A stretch of 64,000 nucleotides of DNA from Bettongia penicillata ogilbyi (GCA_023548195.1 JAJHZJ010000061.1:2582771-2646770), one strand, 5' to 3'; positions 24,521-35,615 are shown, counted from the stretch's first letter. Made by a program: numbers and translations. Notes: generated by a model not told the origin, from the sequence alone.

Positions 24521-25010
24521 ACTGATAAGAATGCCCAGACAAAAGGAATAAAGATGGAGAAGGACCTGAAAATCCATGTCATGTGATTACTGGAAGGAAC
24601 TGAGGATCTTTATCCTAGTGAAGAGAAGACTTATAGCTATTTTCCAACAGTTGAAGAGGTGTCATGCAGAAGAGAAATTACACTTGTTTTGTTTTGCCTC
24701 AGAAAGTACAAGCACTAACAATGTATAAAGGTGCAAATAATTGAGTTTAGGCTTTATATTAAGAAAACTCCTCTTAGAAATGTCCAAAAGGAGAATGGGC
24801 TGCTATGAAAAGTGTCTTTTGAAATGTCCTCTGAGGATATCTTCAAGCAGAAGCTGAAGAGCCGCTTGTTGTATACATAACTGGGGGGATTCTTCTCGTG
24901 TATGGGGAAGAATAGTAGAGCATGGAGATACCCTCAAAATCTGTAATTCTGCTTCTGCTAATATAGATAGGGTAAGAGAGCTACACACCATAGAATTATG
25001 TAGTTTTAGG
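24521..25010 (+). repeat. CR1/L3-like LINE fossil, right part
   Basis: Continues the CR1 text broken at 21578: 'ATCCTAGTGAAGAGAAGACT', 'CTATTTTCCAACAGTTGAAG', 'AGGCTTTATATTAAGAAAAC', 'TGTCCAAAAGGAGAATGGGC', 'CTTCAAGCAGAAGCTGAAGA', all in CR1 3' order. Confidence 0.72.
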
Positions 25011-25109
25011 TTGACTAACTGAAAACATATCAATTCTACAAAATTTCACACAGCAAACTGCCACAAAACTAAAGATATCTGTAATGACATTTAATAAAAC
25101 TTGGCTTCC

Positions 25110-25268
25110 TGAAGCAAATGGGAATGGTAGAAAGAGAACTAGATGGAACGTTAAAGAGACGTGAGTTCTAGTTCTGGTTGAGACACTGTATAACTTGGGA
25201 CAAATCACTTGAACTCTGTGTCTAAATTTTCTCATCTATAAAATGAAAATGTGCTGGAATAGATACAT
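25110..25268 (+). repeat. CORE-SINE fragment
   Basis: 'AAGAGACGTGAGTTCTAGTT', 'ACTTGGGACAAATCACTTGA', 'TTCTCATCTATAAAATGAAA' keep the SINE order, in a diverged copy. Confidence 0.65.
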
Positions 25269-27055
25269 ACTACATTCAATTTCCAGTAAATTGTTGTAGA
25301 AATGGACAGAATTATACTGTAACTTAATTTCCCACTTTTCACCACATTCAATACTTTACTCATTCAATATTATTTGCTCTATTCCAGTTTTAGCTACTCA
25401 AGGATAGTATCAACCAATGTCCCAACATAAAAAGGCAACAGCTCAAGTGAAATCATTATTTATCAAATATGCAATTAGGATTTTGTCTTACAGCAATTGA
25501 CCTTAAAAGATAATATCCAGCAATATACTGTATCTAAAGACAGTGGCTTCCTTAGTGATAGAACATAATAGAAGTAATAATGATTTAATCCATTTATATT
25601 CTAACCTAAAACTTAATATAAAATACTTTCAAATAGGAAATATTAGAAAATAGGAAATAAGAGACCTTATGCCTTTTAGGGAATTTTTTAGCCTTCAAAT
25701 AAGATTAATAGATTAATAGATTCTAGTCAATCATCATACAGTTAGGGATCTCAGAGTGAAAGGATTACAACATATCTCTAAGTTACTCTGGTATCAGCAG
25801 CATTAATTTTTTATTTTAAGCACCAAGTTAAAGCAAGATGACAATATAGGTCACAGAAATAAAAAAGCCGTATCATTTTAAATATTAGCCTGAAAGTAAG
25901 ACTATACATATTTTTTACTTCTAGTTTATTTATAGAAGGACTGGGAGAAGTAGTAGATTAGATTTAAAATAGGAAGCAGTGGACATAATAAACTAGTTTA
26001 TCTGTGAATAAGCAGAAACCTTAGGATTTATTAACAAACAAAAATGCATTTATTAATACTTCACTTGTTACTAACAACACTAAAGACAACATAATGCTTT
26101 AAATCCAAATAATATTTTTAAAACAAAAGGAGCATAAAATACTTTAATTTATTAACCAAAGGAACTACATTTGATATGCCTTTCCAGTACTAACATTCTA
26201 TGAGTCTATTAAAAAGACAGATGGAAGAAGCAGTTATAAACTTTCGATGGTAGGGCAATTTTTTCCTAATCATGTTAGCAATGAGACTATACATAAAAGA
26301 TTTATTCCACTTTTTTTGTCCTCTGGCCCAAACCTGAGGGGAACCCCAAAAACAGAAAAAAAAAGGGTATGTGTATGTTCTGAGAAGATGAAAATCCTCT
26401 ATTTTAATTGGATCCCCTTGTTACTACATTCAGGAAAAGGCATTCAATTTCAATTGAAATTTTAGCTTAAAAGATAGGGATGTATGCCTAAAATATCAAT
26501 TTTGGAAAAACACACAACTTCTGTTCTCACATTTCATGTTGCTATGTTAGTGACAGTAGACACTAAAACATAATTGTTCAGTTGTAATATTTTTTACATA
26601 TTTAAACCAATATGTAAATTAAATAATAGTGACATAAAACTTTATGGATGGTGAAACTGTTTCTTCACTCTAAGACAATACTATAATTTGACAGAATAAA
26701 GCTTTCATGAAAGTTATTCACTTACATGAATGGATACAGTTTACTAAAATTTGACTCATTTTGAAATACAAATCAAATTAATATTAGGTGACATTAGCAC
26801 TTTCAATGCTTCTCATTTAATAAACTTTCATGTTATATCACTGCATTATCAGTATACTGAGAAGTACACAAATTTGAATAGCTCATTCTGAATCATTTGT
26901 GACAATCTAAACATATAATTATTAGTATGTAGAATCTGCAAATTAAATCCTTTGAAAAGCATCACATAAAAACAATTACTTTTTACGGACTTTGAAACAC
27001 TGGAAAAAATAAACACTAAATTTTGAAAACATTCTGTCTGGGAAGAGCACAAAAA
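25269..27055. other. Low-repeat intronic DNA
   Basis: Mostly unique-looking AT-rich sequence. No exon with splice sites and no named repeat. Short frames on both strands are scattered and unsupported. Confidence 0.5.
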
Positions 27056-27059
27056 ATGT

Positions 27060-27215
27060 TTCCTTATCCTAGTGAAGAGAAAACTCATAGCTATCTTCCA
27101 ACAGCTGAGAGGCTAGTATGTGGAGGTGGAATTATACTTGTTTTTTTTTTTTTGCCCCAGAAATAAGACCAGTAACAATACGTGGAAGCTCTCAAGCTGA
27201 AAGACTAGTAATATG
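27060..27215 (+). repeat. CR1/L3-like LINE 3' fragment
   Basis: 'TCCTTATCCTAGTGAAGAGA', 'CTATCTTCCAACAGCTGAGA', 'TTTGCCCCAGAAATAAGACC' parallel 24612-24710 almost phrase for phrase, so it is the same family in a second copy. It carries a run of T at 27140-27153. Confidence 0.68.
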
Positions 27216-27539
27216 GAAAAAGAAAAACTTTTCAGCAGAACTGGAAAACATGCTATTAAAAAAAGGGTAAAGTCCTGAGTGATTTCCATGAGAATTTTCA
27301 AATAATATTATGAAATACGATTCATCCACTTGGAATAGGCAAGTTATTTCATATATTTCAAAATGGATTATTAGCAGGGTCAGTTCTATTATAATTCTTT
27401 GTATCAAACTAGGTACAATTCAAAACTTTGGTTCTAAAATCCATCACTTTAAATTCTATTTTCAAGGAATTCAATCTGATGTCAAAAGACATGTCATAAC
27501 TTAGATTTCAGACTCTAGTGTCTCCAATCTGTTTATGTA

Positions 27540-28090
27540 GCTCATAATGTAATTACAGCTACCTTAAGACAGATGAGGCAGAAGGCAGCAATATACCAAA
27601 ATCTAATTGAAAAATGCAGTTGTCCAGAAGCACTTGTGGGGAAGAGGTCTCTGAAAAGCTGCTCAGAGCTTCAGAGTTTGAAGTGAAATTTTTGATGTTG
27701 TCACTCTCAATCTATTGAATGGCTGACAGACAATCAAACCCGTCTGGCTGGCTGGCAGCTCATTTTGCTGGCAGGTGGCAAACAATTAGACACACCAATT
27801 TGTGCCTCCTGATGACATTAAAGCATGAAACTAAGTTGTATGCAGGGCCTAGTGATTTGTGTGAAAGCATTTCAAAAATAATACTCTTTGCCGTGGCAAC
27901 TCATTTCAGACTGCCACCTCCCATTATAGCTTTGAGCAGTGAAGACGACAGACTTGAGTTACGTGCAGAGCAAGGCCGCTTCTGTTCAATCCCTCATCAG
28001 CGCCCCCTGAGACCCCAATCCCCTCCTTTCATCAATATCACCTCATCATTTACATTTGATAGTACTTCAGCTCCTGCATACATTAACTAT
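27540..28090. promoter_or_regulatory. Candidate conserved noncoding element
   Basis: About 550 bp of high-complexity, repeat-free sequence with higher GC than its surroundings. It contains dense, balanced motifs ('CTCCTGATGACATTAAAGCA', 'TTTGCCGTGGCAACTCATTT', 'CCCATTATAGCTTTGAGCAG'), the texture typical of vertebrate developmental enhancers. A plus-strand frame of 133 codons (27719-28120) overlaps it but lacks any domain I recognise. LRBA introns host MAB21L2 and its regulatory elements in other vertebrates; assignment to that gene is inference. No alignment was possible here. Confidence 0.4.
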
Positions 28091-29929
28091 ATAGCAGTCC
28101 TTTTCCCTAATATGACTTAGAAAATGCTTTGTGCTCTGCTACCTCACTCCTCCTTGTACAATTGAGAAAATAAATGTCCTCCTCTACATTTTCTAGGTAT
28201 TACTTGGACCAACATAAAATTTTTTTTTGATTTTTAAAATTCAATGATGTTATAAGATTTAGACTTGTTACTGGGAACACTGTTTTGTGAAATTTTAATC
28301 TTTAGTCAGAATGAAATTAGGAGGCAAAACTACTCTAAATGAAATCCGCATTAAAATGTGTAGTAAATTTAAAATATATTCCTGCTTATTCTACATTTCA
28401 CCTGGGCTTCTCTTAAAAGAATTTCAATAACTCTTGACATGTTAGCCTTTAAACAAATTATTAGCCCACAATGACAACTTTAAAATAAAATATTATATAA
28501 AGTGTTAAAAGGTAATGGTTTAACATGTGTTTTTACACATTTTCATGAAAATATGCAGATGAAGTTGATTTATTATTTTACATGGCTTAAAGTATGTTTT
28601 AAAAAACTGTATATTTGGACACTAGAAGAGTATCATTACAAATTCAAATTTGTAACGTTTAAGACACATTCTCCCTCAAAAAAAAATATAAATTCATTTC
28701 AGTATTCACCATGTTACCCAACAAAATCTTATTTAACTAGCACAAATTCCCTCAAAATTCTTAAAAGTTTTTACAAGTATAGTTATTCTTTTTATATTTT
28801 GCTAGAAGTAATAACAATAATATAATAATAATTATAATAAGCAATAGCAATAATAATATAAAAATGAAACAGCAACATGCCAAGAAAAGTTAACAAGATA
28901 GAATTTCCTTGTCATCTAAATAATTTCTTAAAAATATATAAAATAATAAAAAATTGAAACTATGAAGGACACATAATTTATCCTTACAAAATATTACCCA
29001 AAAGTTTTATGGTTCTAAAGATACATGTTTATATTTTCTCTCAAATCATTAAAAATCACTTGATAAAGACAAGTAAAAACTGAAATTTTCAATAAATAGG
29101 CTCAAAAAAATAATTTGCTATGAAATTTAGAAGAGAATTACCTCCTTTAAAAAATGTCTAAATATAATAGAAATAAGATTTATTGCTATTTAACTGTTTT
29201 CCTAGTCCTCCTTAGTTTTCTATGTCATCTTATTAATTCTTGCCTCATTCCTTTTTTCTCACCAAAACAAATGAACCAACCCTCCTTTTAAACTAGTTTC
29301 TCCCACACATTTATGTGTCTTTGGATAAGAAAGTACTTTCAAACTTCAATGATAATGATTTGGTTCAGGTGCCAATTTAATACATTTTTTACTATTTTAT
29401 CATTGTAAATGTGCATCATTTATTTTAGAATTTAGTATAAATTATTTCAAAGTATAACTTTAAAAAACTTTTCCCTACACATGCTTCCTCTTAGATTACT
29501 GAAGTGGAAAGCTCTTTCAGGTCAAAATTTTCGTTGCACTTTCATGAATTAGTATTGTCTTTTATCCTCCATGGCTTTAGGGAAAGATGTTTGTTTTGCT
29601 TCTGAATAAAATAAAAATAACTATAAGTATCATCGAATCATTTCAACACAATGTCAACTTTTAGAATTTTCTAACCTAATTAAATGAGCCTACTCTCTGT
29701 CCTTCATGAGTGTTTTAGAAATCTGACAAAAATAAATCTTATATCCCACAATATAATTTATACTCTACAGTAAAGTTTTCCCATTGGTTAATAATGACTC
29801 CATGAGAAAGGTAAAGCTTCTGTTTCTTCTTCACATGTATGAATTCACATGTGGGTATTTTCTAAATATCTGGGTGATTGCCTACTATAATATTTTCATA
29901 AAAATCTATGAACCTTAGAAGCTAGAATG
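28091..29929. other. Unassigned AT-rich DNA
   Basis: AT-rich, including an imperfect (AAT)n patch near 28810-28862. No gene or named repeat. Confidence 0.5.
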
Positions 29930-30065
29930 TATATGACCTTGTCCATTTTACAGGTGAGGAAGCTGGAAGCCAGGGATATTGTCTGAGCATTAGCATTAGT
30001 CAGAGGCAGTCTGGGATAAAATCTAAGGTTTCTGCCCAGTTCAATATATTCCATTTGTACCACAG
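29930..30065 (-). repeat. CORE-SINE fragment
   Basis: 'GTCCATTTTACAGGTGAGGA', 'AGTCTGGGATAAAATCTAAG', 'CTGCCCAGTTCAATATATTC' are reverse-complement SINE words, diverged. It lies about 280 bp from the LRBA exon at 30341. Confidence 0.6.
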
Positions 30066-30340
30066 AGTTTCCTATTTTTAAAGCATATTATAAGTAAACA
30101 CATTTATTAAACTATAAAATTTCTTTCTTTAAAATTCTAAAATTAATCAGGTTGGTCATCTCTATTTGACGCCCTGAATTCAATTATAGTACTCTCCTCT
30201 ATGTAGACTACAAAACACTTTTATTAGACTCAATTTCTAATTACTTACTACTTAAATATCAGACCCCAAATATTTTTGAAGCATCCTGATCTAATTCCAC
30301 GTTTGCCTACAACAATATGAATAACAAGTTCAGTACATAC

Positions 30341-30776
30341 CTGTCAAAGGAATGAAACTGCATAGGAAGAATAGCATGGGCCTCCCTCTTCAACGCAGGA
30401 TCGGGGTAAGGGAGAGGGTCAGGACCACACTCTGGAATTTCGACTGGGGCGGCCACAAGGCTCTTTAGTATTTCTTTGACATTAATGCCTTTGGTTTGGC
30501 TGATGCTAGATATGGATGGTGCAGGCTTCAGCATTTCATTAGGGCTCTCGCTTAAACTTTCTTGTGATTTTTTCACCTCAGAAGACAAAGTAGACAATAA
30601 TTCACTCATAGCATCAGGACCTGCGCTAGTCTCTAGTTCGGCTCCATTCAAGATGCTAGGTATCTGCTCCTCTCCAATTCCTGAATCTGTATGAGGAATG
30701 GAACTTTCCAGCTGAATCTCATCACCAGGTGTTGTTTCTTTTTCTTTCATGTTCTCCTGAAATGCAGCTGGAGTTT
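30341..30776 (-). CDS. LRBA: LRBA coding exon (acidic Ser-rich linker)
   Basis: Internal exon of 436 nt with acceptor GAATACAG/AAACTCC and donor GACAG/GTATGT. It completes a Glu codon, encodes 144 residues, and ends two bases into an Arg codon (phase 2). The protein starts ETPAAFQENMKEKE and ends ILPMQFHSFD(R). It is rich in Ser, Glu and Pro and probably disordered. Two short islands stand out: HTDSGIGEEQ (30667-30687 for DSGIGEE) and INVKEILKSLVAA (30448-30486), the latter a likely amphipathic helix. I recall related versions of both in NBEA (DSGIGEE; NVKDILRSLV), while the surrounding residues here match LRBA. The open frame continues past the acceptor on the minus strand to 30837, but the splice site and the clean join to the 96-nt exon show that this extension is intronic. 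Confidence 0.93.
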
Positions 30777-30839
30777 CTGTATTCAAAGAAGTGGGTATAA
30801 AATGTTTAAGAAATCTAAAAAAACAGACCAGTGACATAT

Positions 30840-31590
30840 ATATTTAAAGATTTTAATACTTCAGTATATTAGAATGAAGGCTAGGCAGGGGCCAGCTCAA
30901 AACAACTCCTAAGAGCATACCATTAAATTTTCAATGTGAGTTTTTATATCTCAGAAATTTGCAAACATTACAAATAAGAGCATGATTTGCTGTTTTATTT
31001 ATTGTCTAGACTTAAGAAAGTGATGGAGAAAATGTTAAAAATGTAGATTAGACATTAAAGTGTGTTGTGGGCCCTTTTTTTTCTTCCCATCAGAGCCAAT
31101 TGTTAAACACTTTCCAGAAGATCAGTGATTAGAATATACCAATGAAATAAAGATTGTAAGAATTCAAAAAATGCAGTAACAAATAACAATAATACATGCC
31201 TACAAAACTACTTTTAAGAAAATATAGAAATATTCTGCATAATAAATATCTAATTACATAGGAAATATCTACTTAGTGCAAGAGCTGGGCAAGAAAACTG
31301 ATCCTTTTAATGCATCAGGAAATATCTATGATAATAAATTTACAGAAATTATTAGTTAGGGTTTTCTATGATGTTCAGTTATTTTGCTATCGCATTTACA
31401 ACTGAATTCTTGATACTAATTTTCTAAAAATCAAGTTATAATGTCTTTGTGAGAGACACAATCAAAATATTCAAATGCAATAAAGGTGTCTGATCAAGAT
31501 ATTAAAATCTATATAGCGATAAGCTTACACTTAGAAGTTTAAAAAAATGTTTTCATTAGATTAGAACAAGGGGGGTTAGATGAGAAATTT
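30840..31590. other. Unassigned intronic DNA
   Basis: AT-rich sequence immediately upstream of the 436-nt exon in gene orientation. Nothing recognisable. Confidence 0.5.
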
Positions 31591-31596
31591 AAGTCC

Positions 31597-31785
31597 ATGA
31601 TTGTTGTTTGCCCTTCCTTCTCTAAGAGGACCATGACATTAGGACGATGATGCCGTGACATGCAAGTGAGAGAGGGCTGTGCCAAGTCACCAGCCTCACT
31701 CTCTCCTCCAGTCACCTGGGTCCAGTGGCAAGGCATAGATGAGGACTGGAAATGGCCTGGGATGCAGTGGGAAATCTTAGTCTTT
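31597..31785 (+). repeat. Marsupial-type SINE, family not named
   Basis: 'CTTCTCTAAGAGGACCATGA', 'GCCAAGTCACCAGCCTCACT', 'CTCCTCCAGTCACCTGGGTC', 'ATGGCCTGGGATGCAGTGGG' is a sequence type I know as a recurrent marsupial repeat. A related head occurs at 49875-49990 ('CTTGAAGAGGACCAAATAAC'). I cannot name the family with confidence. Confidence 0.6.
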
Positions 31786-31789
31786 TAAA

Positions 31790-31996
31790 AAAAATACATT
31801 TATTTTTCAGCATTCACTTCTTTAAGGTTTTTAGTACCAAATGTTCCTTCCCCTACCCCCTCCCCAAGACAGCATCCAATCTGATATAGGTTATATACGT
31901 ACAATCATGTGAAACATATTTTCACATTAGTCATGTTGTAAAGAAGAATTAGAACCAAAGGAAAAAACCACAGGAAAGAAGAAACCAAAAAGAGAA

Positions 31997-32085
<89 letters not shown>

Positions 32086-32750
32086 AGAACGCTTTGATCT
32101 GCATTCAGACTACAGTTCTTTCTCTGGATGTGGAAAGCATTTTCCATCATGAAGCTTTCAAAATTGTCTTAGATCATTGCACTGCTGAGAAGAGTTAAGT
32201 CTTATCAAAGCTGGTCATCACACAATGTTGCTGTTACTGTGTACAGTGTTCTGGTTCTGCTCACTTTATTCAGCCTAAGTTCTTGTAAGTCCAGGTTTTT
32301 CTGAAGTCCTCTTGCTCATTGTTTCTACTGGAATAATAATATTCCACTACAGTCATATATCACAACTTGTTCAGCCATTCCCCAATTGATTGGCAGTCCT
32401 TCAACGTCTAATTCTTTGCCCCCACATAAGTATTTTTGTACATGCAGGTCTTTTCCGCATTTCTATGACCTCTGTGGGATACAGACCTAGAAGTGCTCGG
32501 GATCCAAGTACTACAACAAAGTTTATGCACAGTTTTATAGCCCTTTAGGCATAGTTCCAAACTGCTCTCCAGAAGGGATGGAGCAGTTCACAACTTCACC
32601 AACAATGCATTAGTGTTCCAACTTTCCCATATCTTTTCCAACATTTATCATTGTCCTGTTTTGTCATTATTAGCCAATTAGTCAGTATCATAGGTGTGAT
32701 GCGGTACTTCAGAATTGTTCTGATTTGCATTTTTCTAATCAGAAAAAAAA
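31790..32750 (-). mobile_element. L1 3' end, 5'-truncated
   Basis: Reverse-complement L1 3' text: 'CATTAGTCATGTTGTAAAGA', 'CTTTCTCTGGATGTGGAAAG', 'GTTCTGGTTCTGCTCACTTT', 'GCCATTCCCCAATTGATTGG', 'AGTTCCAAACTGCTCTCCAG'. It ends near 32750. A long (GA)n tract has grown within its 3' UTR. Confidence 0.85.
31991..32092. repeat. (AG)n microsatellite
   Basis: About 100 bp of AG dinucleotides with two AAA interruptions near the left, inside the L1 3' UTR. Confidence 0.97.
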
Positions 32751-33027
32751 ATCATTTTCAAAAACAACTGCTACTTACATGTACTCTGAGCCAGCAGAAT
32801 ACAAACAACAACCAAGACAGGGTTGGGCTGGGACCTGTTGTTCGCCACTCAATGAAAACCAAGTAATTTGGGTTTAAGACATAGTCCTAAAAAGGAAACT
32901 GAGCCCACAAAACTCAAAGTATCTTGTGAGATTTCAGTAATCGAAATTTATAAGTCCTTTAGGTAGAGCACCCACAGGTAAGGGTATGGAAATATATGTA
33001 ACAGATAATTCTTATGAAATAGATCAT

Positions 33028-33182
33028 AGATTTAAAGTTGGGTGGAGCCTTGAAGATTTTCTAATCTATCACAGGGGAGATAACTAAGAAATGGAGAGGT
33101 AAAATGGCTTGTCCACAGTCATACAGGTAATACCAGGATCCCAGGATCTCTGACACCAAATTCAAGGCTCTTTGTTCTAAGT
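33028..33182 (-). repeat. CORE-SINE fragment
   Basis: 'AATGGCTTGTCCACAGTCAT', 'GGATCTCTGACACCAAATTC', 'AAGGCTCTTTGTTCTAAGTT' occur in reverse-complement SINE order. Confidence 0.6.
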
Positions 33183-33359
33183 TAAGGATTCCTGACTTCT
33201 TAAAATTTATGTTTACTATGAAGACCTTGAGCTCTCATTTGCTTTTATGGAAGCATATACTTTTAGTATATAGAAGTATACTTTTATAGAAGGTGCTCTA
33301 TTACATTCTCTGTAATGGGTATACAGACACTCATCTCTCCTTTTAAGAGTCTGTCAGAA

Positions 33360-33485
33360 CCGATAAATATTTAATAAGGACCTACGACTTTCTAGGCACT
33401 GTACTAAGCTTTAGAGATAAAAAGAAAGGTGTAAAACAATCCCTGCCCTCAAAGAGTTCATGATTCAATGGGGGATGAGGGAGAA
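33360..33485 (-). repeat. L2-like LINE 3' end
   Basis: 'TAGGCACTGTACTAAGCTTT', 'AACAATCCCTGCCCTCAAAG', 'GTTCATGATTCAATGGGGGA' is the reverse complement of the L2-type end seen at 3780-3870. Confidence 0.65.
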
Positions 33486-33827
33486 ACCAAAACATAAAAT
33501 GAAGCTGAAAAAGCAGGGCTAGCGATTGGAAGGAGTCTTGCTTCCTACACCTCACTGAAAAGAGACCATTCAATTTGAGCTCCTTCTTCTTTCCCACAAC
33601 ACATCTCAAAACTTCTCAACATAATTCCCTGATGTTTTGCTTTGTTTCCTTCTCCAATACTTTCTACTGCCAAATCTGAACCCCCTATTTGTATCCTTCC
33701 TCTTATCTCCAAAGCTCTTTGAGAAGTTTTCCCCTGCAATCTTTTTTCTTATCTCCAATTACTGCTTGTGAACTATGTCCTTTCCTATGGACCATAAATA
33801 TGACCAGGTCTGCCTTTTCCTTTAAAA

Positions 33828-33840
33828 AGTCTTTAAAATG
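33828..33840 (+). repeat. Target-site duplication, left copy
   Basis: AGTCTTTAAAATG, 13 bp, repeated exactly at 36627-36639, flanking HAL1-like copy 2. TSDs of about this length on A-rich sites are the mark of L1-type target-primed insertion. Confidence 0.92.
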
Positions 33841-33845
33841 GAGCC

Positions 33846-33853
33846 AAGATGGC
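33846..33853 (+). promoter_or_regulatory. YY1-type motif in HAL1 copy 2
   Basis: AAGATGGC five bases into the element, as in the L1 promoter. Same position relative to the start as expected for an intact 5' end. Confidence 0.5.
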
Positions 33854-34509
33854 GGAGTAGAAAGATTCACATATGCTAGCTCCTAACCCACAGCCCATAA
33901 AATAACTATAAAAAAGAACTCCCAACAACTTCTGGAGCAGCAGAAGCCACAGAACAATGGAGTGGAGGAGACTTTTGTTCCAGAGACCCCTGAAAAACTG
34001 ACACCAAAGGTCCGTCACACACTGAACCTGGAGCAGAGCCCAGCCCTGCCTTGGCCACGCAGCACCGAGAGGAGCAGATCCGAGCAGGCTTCAGGGATGG
34101 AATCTCCAGCAGCCGCGAAGGTTCCTCCACCCACAGATACTGAAGATCAGTGGGAGACTCTTTTTGGCTGGCCGAGAAGGGAGAGGGGTGTCTCCATAAC
34201 TCAGGCCCCCTCAGGAGGCAGCAGCAGGAGAAGCAGCAGACAGGGGCTCCCAAAGCAGACAGTAACTCTGGTCCATTGTTGAAGGTCTCTGCATAAACCC
34301 CCTGAGGGAACTGAGCCCTGTGAGGTGGCCCTGCCCCAACCCGAGCACCTGAATTTAATCTCACACTGAATAGCAGCCCTGCCCCCTCTGAAAGCCCTGA
34401 GGCTGGGAAGCAGCATTTGAATCTCAGACCCCAAGCACTAGCTGGGCAGATCTCGAGGCAAGGCAGGGGTGGAGAGGAATCTCAGAGGTCAAGTAACAGG
34501 CTGGGAAAA

Positions 34510-35615
34510 TGCCCAGAAAAGGGAAAAAAAATAAGACCATAGAAGGTTACTTTCTTGGTGAACGGGATATCTCCTCCCTTCCTTTCTGATGAGGAAGAAC
34601 AATGCTTACCATCAGGGAAAGACATAGAAGTCAAGGCTTCTGTAACCCAAACATCCAAAATAAATATTCAGTGGGCTCAGGCCATGGAAGAGCTCAAAAA
34701 GGATTTTGAAAATCAAGTTGGAGAGGTGGAGGAAAAACTGGGAAGAGAAATGAGAGAGATGCCAGAAAAGCATGAAAAGCAGGTCAATACCTTGCTAAAG
34801 GAGACCCAAAAAAATGCTGAAGAAAATAACACCTTGAAAAATAGGCTCACTCAATTGGCAAAAGAGGGTCAAAAAAGCCAATGAGGAGAAGAATGCTTTC
34901 AAAAGCAGAATTAGCCAAATGGAAAAGGAGGTTCAAAAGCTCACTGAAGAAAATAGTTCTTTAAAAATTAGAATGGAACAGATGAAGGCTAATGACTTTC
35001 TGAGAAACCAAGAAATCACAAAACAAAACCAAAAGAATGAAAAAATGGAAGAGAATGTGAAATATCTCATTGGAAAAACAACTGACCTGGAAAATAGATC
35101 CAGGAGAGACAATTTAAAAATTAAGGGACTACCTGAAAGCCATGATCAAAAGAAGAGCCTAGATATCATCTTTCATGAAATTATCAAGGAAAACTGCCCT
35201 GACATTCTAGAACTAGAGGGCAAAATAAGTACTCAAGGAATCCACCGATCACCACCTGAAAGAGATCCAAAAAGAGAAACTCCTAGGAGCATTGTGGCCA
35301 AACTCCAGAGTTCCCAGGTCAAGGAGAAAATATTGCAAACAGCTAGAAAGAAACAATGCAAGTATTGTGGAAATACAATCAGGATAACACAAGATATAGC
35401 AGCTTCTACATTAAGGAACAGAAGGGCGTAGAATATGATATTCCAGAAATCAAAGGAACTAGGACTAAAACCAAGAATCACCTATCCAGCAAAACTGAGT
35501 ATAAATACTTCAGGGGAAAAAATTATCTTTCAGTGAAATAGAGGAATTTCAAGCATTCTTGATGAAAAGACCAGAGCTGAAAAGAAAATTTGACTTTCAA
35601 ACACAAGAATGAAAA
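34510..35615 (+). pseudogene. L1/HAL1 ORF1, broken by frameshifts and a stop
   Basis: 34555-34884 reads DEEEQCLPSGKDIEVKASV, then MEELKKDFENQVGEVEEKLG and LLKETQKNAEENNTLKNRL (long coiled coil), ending where an extra A at about 34873 shifts the frame. 34919-35431 continues as MEKEVQKLTEENSSLKIRM, a central RNA-recognition-like region (NLKIKGLPESHDQKKSLDII) and a C-terminal region (RSIVAKLQSSQVKEKILQTA). TAG at 35429-35431 replaces the Trp codon present in copy 1. ORF1p is the trimeric L1 RNA chaperone. The copy is no longer translatable in full. Confidence 0.85.

Larger units (their letters stand above)
1872..30340 (-). other. LRBA: LRBA intron, about 28.5 kb
   Basis: This intron separates the exons at 30341-30776 and 1717-1871, with GTATGT at the donor and TTTGTAG at the acceptor. 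It is phase 2. It contains no other exon that can be supported: the protein reads HSFD-R-SVVV without a gap. Its contents (L2, L1, SINEs, a HAL1-like element in a CR1 fossil, and a conserved-looking noncoding block near 27.5-28.1 kb) are listed separately. Confidence 0.88.

Noticed and set aside
27719..28120. 133-codon plus-strand frame (MADRQSNPSGWLAAHFAGRW...)
   Set aside because: No recognised domain, no splice context or upstream promoter. It lies over the noncoding-element candidate, where raised GC lengthens open frames by chance.
30777..30837. Open frame extending past the LRBA exon acceptor to a Met at 30837
   Set aside because: The acceptor at 30777-30778 (AATACAG) and the in-frame join to the 96-nt exon show that this part is intron.
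31905..32150. Leu/Ser-repeat frame
   Set aside because: Translation of the (AG)n microsatellite.
34201..34434. Frames on both strands in the GC-richer HAL1 leader (also 33906-34364)
   Set aside because: They are chance frames in the 5' UTR of the element; no conserved protein and opposite strands overlap.
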